In this document: positions 61,511 to 64,000 of the stretch, one piece after another | Position numbering within the stretch: the stretch's first letter is position 1 | Layout: every line of letters starts with the position of its first letter | From: Leeuwenhoekiella aequorea | GTDB taxonomy: Bacteria > Bacteroidota > Bacteroidia > Flavobacteriales > Flavobacteriaceae | Assembly: GCF_004104375.1 (NCBI RefSeq) | Contig: NZ_QOVM01000004.1 | Location: forward strand, 1 to 64,000 | DNA: 64,000 bases | Reading direction: 5' to 3' | The notes under the pieces: generated by a model | What the model saw: only the letters and a program-made list of their open reading frames with translations | Told to the model about the DNA's origin: nothing | The model's database searches: none | Translations under genes and position numbers: made by a program

Positions 61511-63778
61511 TTATCGATTAATAAAATAATATGGTCCTTCCCATGAGTATGAAGTTCCATTAAGGGTTAAACTATGTTTTTCTGAAGAATCTGCCTTCAA
61601 ATTTGATATTATTAATAAGTTACTATTATCATCTTTATATGTGATTTCTAAAGCGGTATAGGTGCCGGTATTTTGTATAATATCGATCTTATCAATTATT
61701 GATTCTGTATTCTCTGCACGTTCAGTTACAGCATCGTACGTTCCGTGAGATTCTATTATATTAACAAAGATAGCATCTCTCGCGTTTGATTTCCGTATAA
61801 TGATGCCGGGCTCTCTTCTTAAATTAAATACTGGATCATTTGCTCCTTGCCTCACAAATAATAAACTGTCTCCAACACTTGTCTTACTGCTTAGTGTATA
61901 AAACAGGTTATTATGCAACCAAGTTACTTTACTCAAATCTGAATTTGTAACTGCTGACGCCTCTTTCCACAAATGTTGATAGCCGTTTGACGTTCCTAAT
62001 GGTTTAAGTATAGATTCTGAAACAGGATCTACAGAATAATCCATTAACTGACCTTTATAATAAAATGGTAAATCATATTGATTTGCATTCTTACTTTGTA
62101 ATTTAAATATATCGATAATGATTGGTTTCATTCCTTCCTTCGGTGACAACATTGCTACTGTACGTAGCATTTCTGTTCCTTCATAGGCATTATGCTCTCT
62201 GGCACTTACAATCTGTATCAAATCATTGCTCAAATCTTGAAAGTGAAGTTGGGAATGAAATGAACTTCCCGTTTTGAAATCCCCGTTAAAATGAGATGTT
62301 TCATTTTGCACAACAGTGTTATGAGCGATGGTCTGCTTTGCCCATGTCGTATTTTCTTTTAGATAACCTCCACCATTTTTAGAATTTATATTTACAAAAC
62401 GCGCTAAGCCATAATCAGGTATCACCTCATCACCATTCTCATATATTGAATAGGAAAGTTTATCGTAATGACCGTGGCTGTTACCCTGAGCACTGTACTT
62501 GAAGACTAATTCTAAATCACTATCCTCTTTAGAACGCAGTATTGTGAGACCACCTTGATTACCTTTAGGACCGTCAGTAAAGTTAACAGACCTTTTTTGA
62601 TAGGGCTGAATTTCATTTCGCTTAAGACCTAATGCGACAGCCAGTCCGGCATCATCTAAGGTTACCTCATTTTGGATTTCTGCAATTGCTAACAACTCAG
62701 GATCTTTAGAACCATAGTGATATGCAATATCCACACTATTGACCAAGGCATTGTTGTAAAAAGACATTCCTTTTTGACCATCATTTAAAGGAAAAAATCC
62801 GCCTTTAGAATCTGTAAGATCTATTAATGCATAAACAGCCTTAATTTGTACACTATCTTTATAGGCAAGTACTTTTAATTCTGGCACCGTATTTTCTAGC
62901 GCCACAGAAAAAGCTAAAAAAGGATACATCGCATAGCGTTGATAATACGGTCCTTCTGTATAATATCCATCTGGTGAAAATGCCTCTTCTATATTTGCAA
63001 TAAAACCGGCATCTTGTCCCGGCTTTTTAATTAGACCGCCATCATTATCTACCGCATTTGCATCAATACTGTCTTCTGGCAAACCATAAAGTGCATAATT
63101 TACTAATTGATTATCACGCATTGCAAGCCCCATCATACCCACAGCTGCATTACCCCACGTACTGTGATTATGAATACGATTAAAAAATTGCGGATTCTCC
63201 ACGGAAAGAAATAATGCAAAAGGTTTAAATAATTTGGTTTCTAAAAACTTTCGATCCTTTGGGGATAACCAGTCATAAATCGCATCATAACCTTGGCTCA
63301 TATTCACTAACCAGTTCGCATCATTAAGACATTGCCAAAATAGCTTTCCTCTGGAATAAGATCGCGTTTCTGGATGTAATGGCAGTTTTGGATACATTTG
63401 AGCGTATTCCATAAACATATCTTTGATGTAAGTAGCATACTTCTCATCCCCATATATTTGGAAAAGTACACCTGCTTTTTGCACTACGTCATAATTTTTT
63501 TTATGCTGTGTATGGGTGTAACCACCTGCCATGTCTTTAGGTATAGGGACTTCTATCTCTTCAACAATTATGGCATCTATTTCTGCTTTTGTTTGTGCTA
63601 ATGATTTATCAAACAAGGGTATTGTTCCCAGATTCTCTTTAATTAATTCTAAGCCTTTATTTGTAATTAATAAACCGTGATGTGAACTACTATCAAAATT
63701 ATAAACCTGCTTTTTTGATTGCCCTATAGCATTAAAAAACATACAGAAAATCAATAATTGTATATATACTTTGCTCAT
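61511..63778 (-). CDS. PL17 oligoalginate lyase
   Basis: 755 residues, signal peptide (about 1-19). N-terminal (alpha/alpha) toroid of the alginate-lyase superfamily with the catalytic pair in IHNHSTWGNAAVGM (Asn, His) and the tyrosine in DGYYTEGPYYQRYAMYP; C-terminal heparinase II/III-like beta-sandwich (SYSIYENGDEVIPDYGL, WAKQTIAHNTVVQNETSH). Exolytic release of unsaturated monouronates, probably in the periplasm. It lies 7 bp after the gene that runs off the window. Confidence 0.92.
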   Translation of the reverse strand: MSKVYIQLLIFCMFFNAIGQSKKQVYNFDSSSHHGLLITNKGLELIKENLGTIPLFDKSLAQTKAEIDAIIVEEIEVPIPKDMAGGYTHTQHKKNYDVVQKAGVLFQIYGDEKYATYIKDMFMEYAQMYPKLPLHPETRSYSRGKLFWQCLNDANWLVNMSQGYDAIYDWLSPKDRKFLETKLFKPFALFLSVENPQFFNRIHNHSTWGNAAVGMMGLAMRDNQLVNYALYGLPEDSIDANAVDNDGGLIKKPGQDAGFIANIEEAFSPDGYYTEGPYYQRYAMYPFLAFSVALENTVPELKVLAYKDSVQIKAVYALIDLTDSKGGFFPLNDGQKGMSFYNNALVNSVDIAYHYGSKDPELLAIAEIQNEVTLDDAGLAVALGLKRNEIQPYQKRSVNFTDGPKGNQGGLTILRSKEDSDLELVFKYSAQGNSHGHYDKLSYSIYENGDEVIPDYGLARFVNINSKNGGGYLKENTTWAKQTIAHNTVVQNETSHFNGDFKTGSSFHSQLHFQDLSNDLIQIVSAREHNAYEGTEMLRTVAMLSPKEGMKPIIIDIFKLQSKNANQYDLPFYYKGQLMDYSVDPVSESILKPLGTSNGYQHLWKEASAVTNSDLSKVTWLHNNLFYTLSSKTSVGDSLLFVRQGANDPVFNLRREPGIIIRKSNARDAIFVNIIESHGTYDAVTERAENTESIIDKIDIIQNTGTYTALEITYKDDNSNLLIISNLKADSSEKHSLTLNGTSYSWEGPYYFINR

Positions 63779-63785
63779 AATTATA

Positions 63786-64000
63786 TTATTTCTTCATTTC
63801 GATTTTAATCGAAGCTCCCATTTTTAAAGTATTCATAACTGCAGCTATATTGCTATCAGAATCTTGGTAAGTAAATAAAATCTCTTTTGTACTTAGCGAT
63901 CTTATTGTAATATCCCGCAAACCCTTTTCAATTATAACATCTGCAGGTTCAATAAAATCAAATTTAAGGTTGCTAACGGTTGTGTTTATGACATTGAAAA
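63786..64000 (-). CDS. C-terminal end of an upstream alginate-operon gene
   Basis: A 70-codon open frame from the window edge to TAA at 63786-63788. It reads as beta-strand-rich (FIEPADVIIEK, DITIRSLSTKEILFTYQD, ASIKIEMKK). The continuous periodic strands would suit the C-terminal part of a parallel-helix or sandwich protein such as a PL6-type alginate lyase, but the visible part is too short to say. Same operon as PL17 and kdgF (7 bp spacing). Confidence 0.55.
   Translation of the reverse strand, partial: FNVINTTVSNLKFDFIEPADVIIEKGLRDITIRSLSTKEILFTYQDSDSNIAAVMNTLKMGASIKIEMKK

Noticed and set aside
61501-61560. Longer kdgF start overlapping the PL17 end
   Set aside because: The extra 20 residues are out-of-frame PL17 sequence and not part of the KdgF family length.
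1-64000. Search for CRISPR arrays, transposases, integrases and rRNA
   Set aside because: No regular spaced repeats, no recombinase-like or transposase-like protein and no rRNA-like stretch were seen.

Overview
The window is AT-rich DNA from a polysaccharide-degrading member of the Bacteroidota, most likely a marine Flavobacteriaceae. The grounds are three SusC/SusD pairs, lipoprotein signals of the SusD type, hybrid two-component systems (HTCS), TAnnTTTG-type -7 elements and a complete alginate pathway. No rRNA, tRNA, CRISPR array or insertion sequence was found. Almost all genes lie on the minus strand.

Layout. (1) 1-12404: a polysaccharide utilisation locus (PUL) of SusC, SusD, two GH43 enzymes, a GH5-like glycosidase and a cut-off aldose epimerase-like lipoprotein, divergent from a propeller-type HTCS at 8463-12404; arabinose-containing glycan is the best guess for the substrate. 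(2) 12982-29628: a fructan PUL of sugar-porter MFS, GH32, SusC, SusD, GH32, DUF4960-type surface lipoprotein, a divergent GH32 and fructokinase, preceded by an HTCS with a periplasmic-binding-protein sensor. An 84-85 bp direct repeat, each copy followed by a hairpin of different sequence, brackets this whole PUL (12607-12691 and 29895-29978). (3) 30351-30842: a YqiA-like esterase. (4) 30839-43480: a defence island, a type I restriction-modification operon (hsdM, hsdS ... hsdR) carrying four extra genes: a DUF4917 protein with SIR2-like motifs, two DUF262 proteins (one with DUF1524) and, directly after hsdR, a DUF6642-like protein with a His/Cys dyad resembling CHAT/caspase proteases. Gene remnants at its upstream end, including the C-terminus of a DUF2779 protein, suggest past rearrangement. 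(5) 43481-47543: a TerB-like / four-helix membrane protein / vWA-like lipoprotein cassette, a WYL regulator and a small coiled protein; two related inverted repeats lie before the WYL gene and before the cassette. (6) 47540-49238: a LytS/LytR-type pair. (7) 49691-64000: an alginate PUL: KDPG aldolase, KDG kinase, SDR reductase, hexuronate-type MFS, GntR regulator, PL7 lyase, PKD lipoprotein, SusD, SusC, KdgF, PL17 and the tail of one more gene.

How the genes cooperate. In the alginate locus PL7 and SusCD cut and import alginate, PL17 releases unsaturated uronate, KdgF and the SDR convert it to 2-keto-3-deoxygluconate, and the kinase and aldolase feed glycolysis. A TTGGTnnnnCCAA-like operator repeated at 13 bp spacing overlaps the -7 elements of both the susC and the gntR promoters, a strong local clue to the GntR regulon. 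In the fructan locus, GH32 enzymes release fructose, which the MFS imports and fructokinase phosphorylates; the HTCS is expected to sense fructose. The defence island is the least ordinary part: several candidate effectors are translationally stitched into one type I R-M operon.
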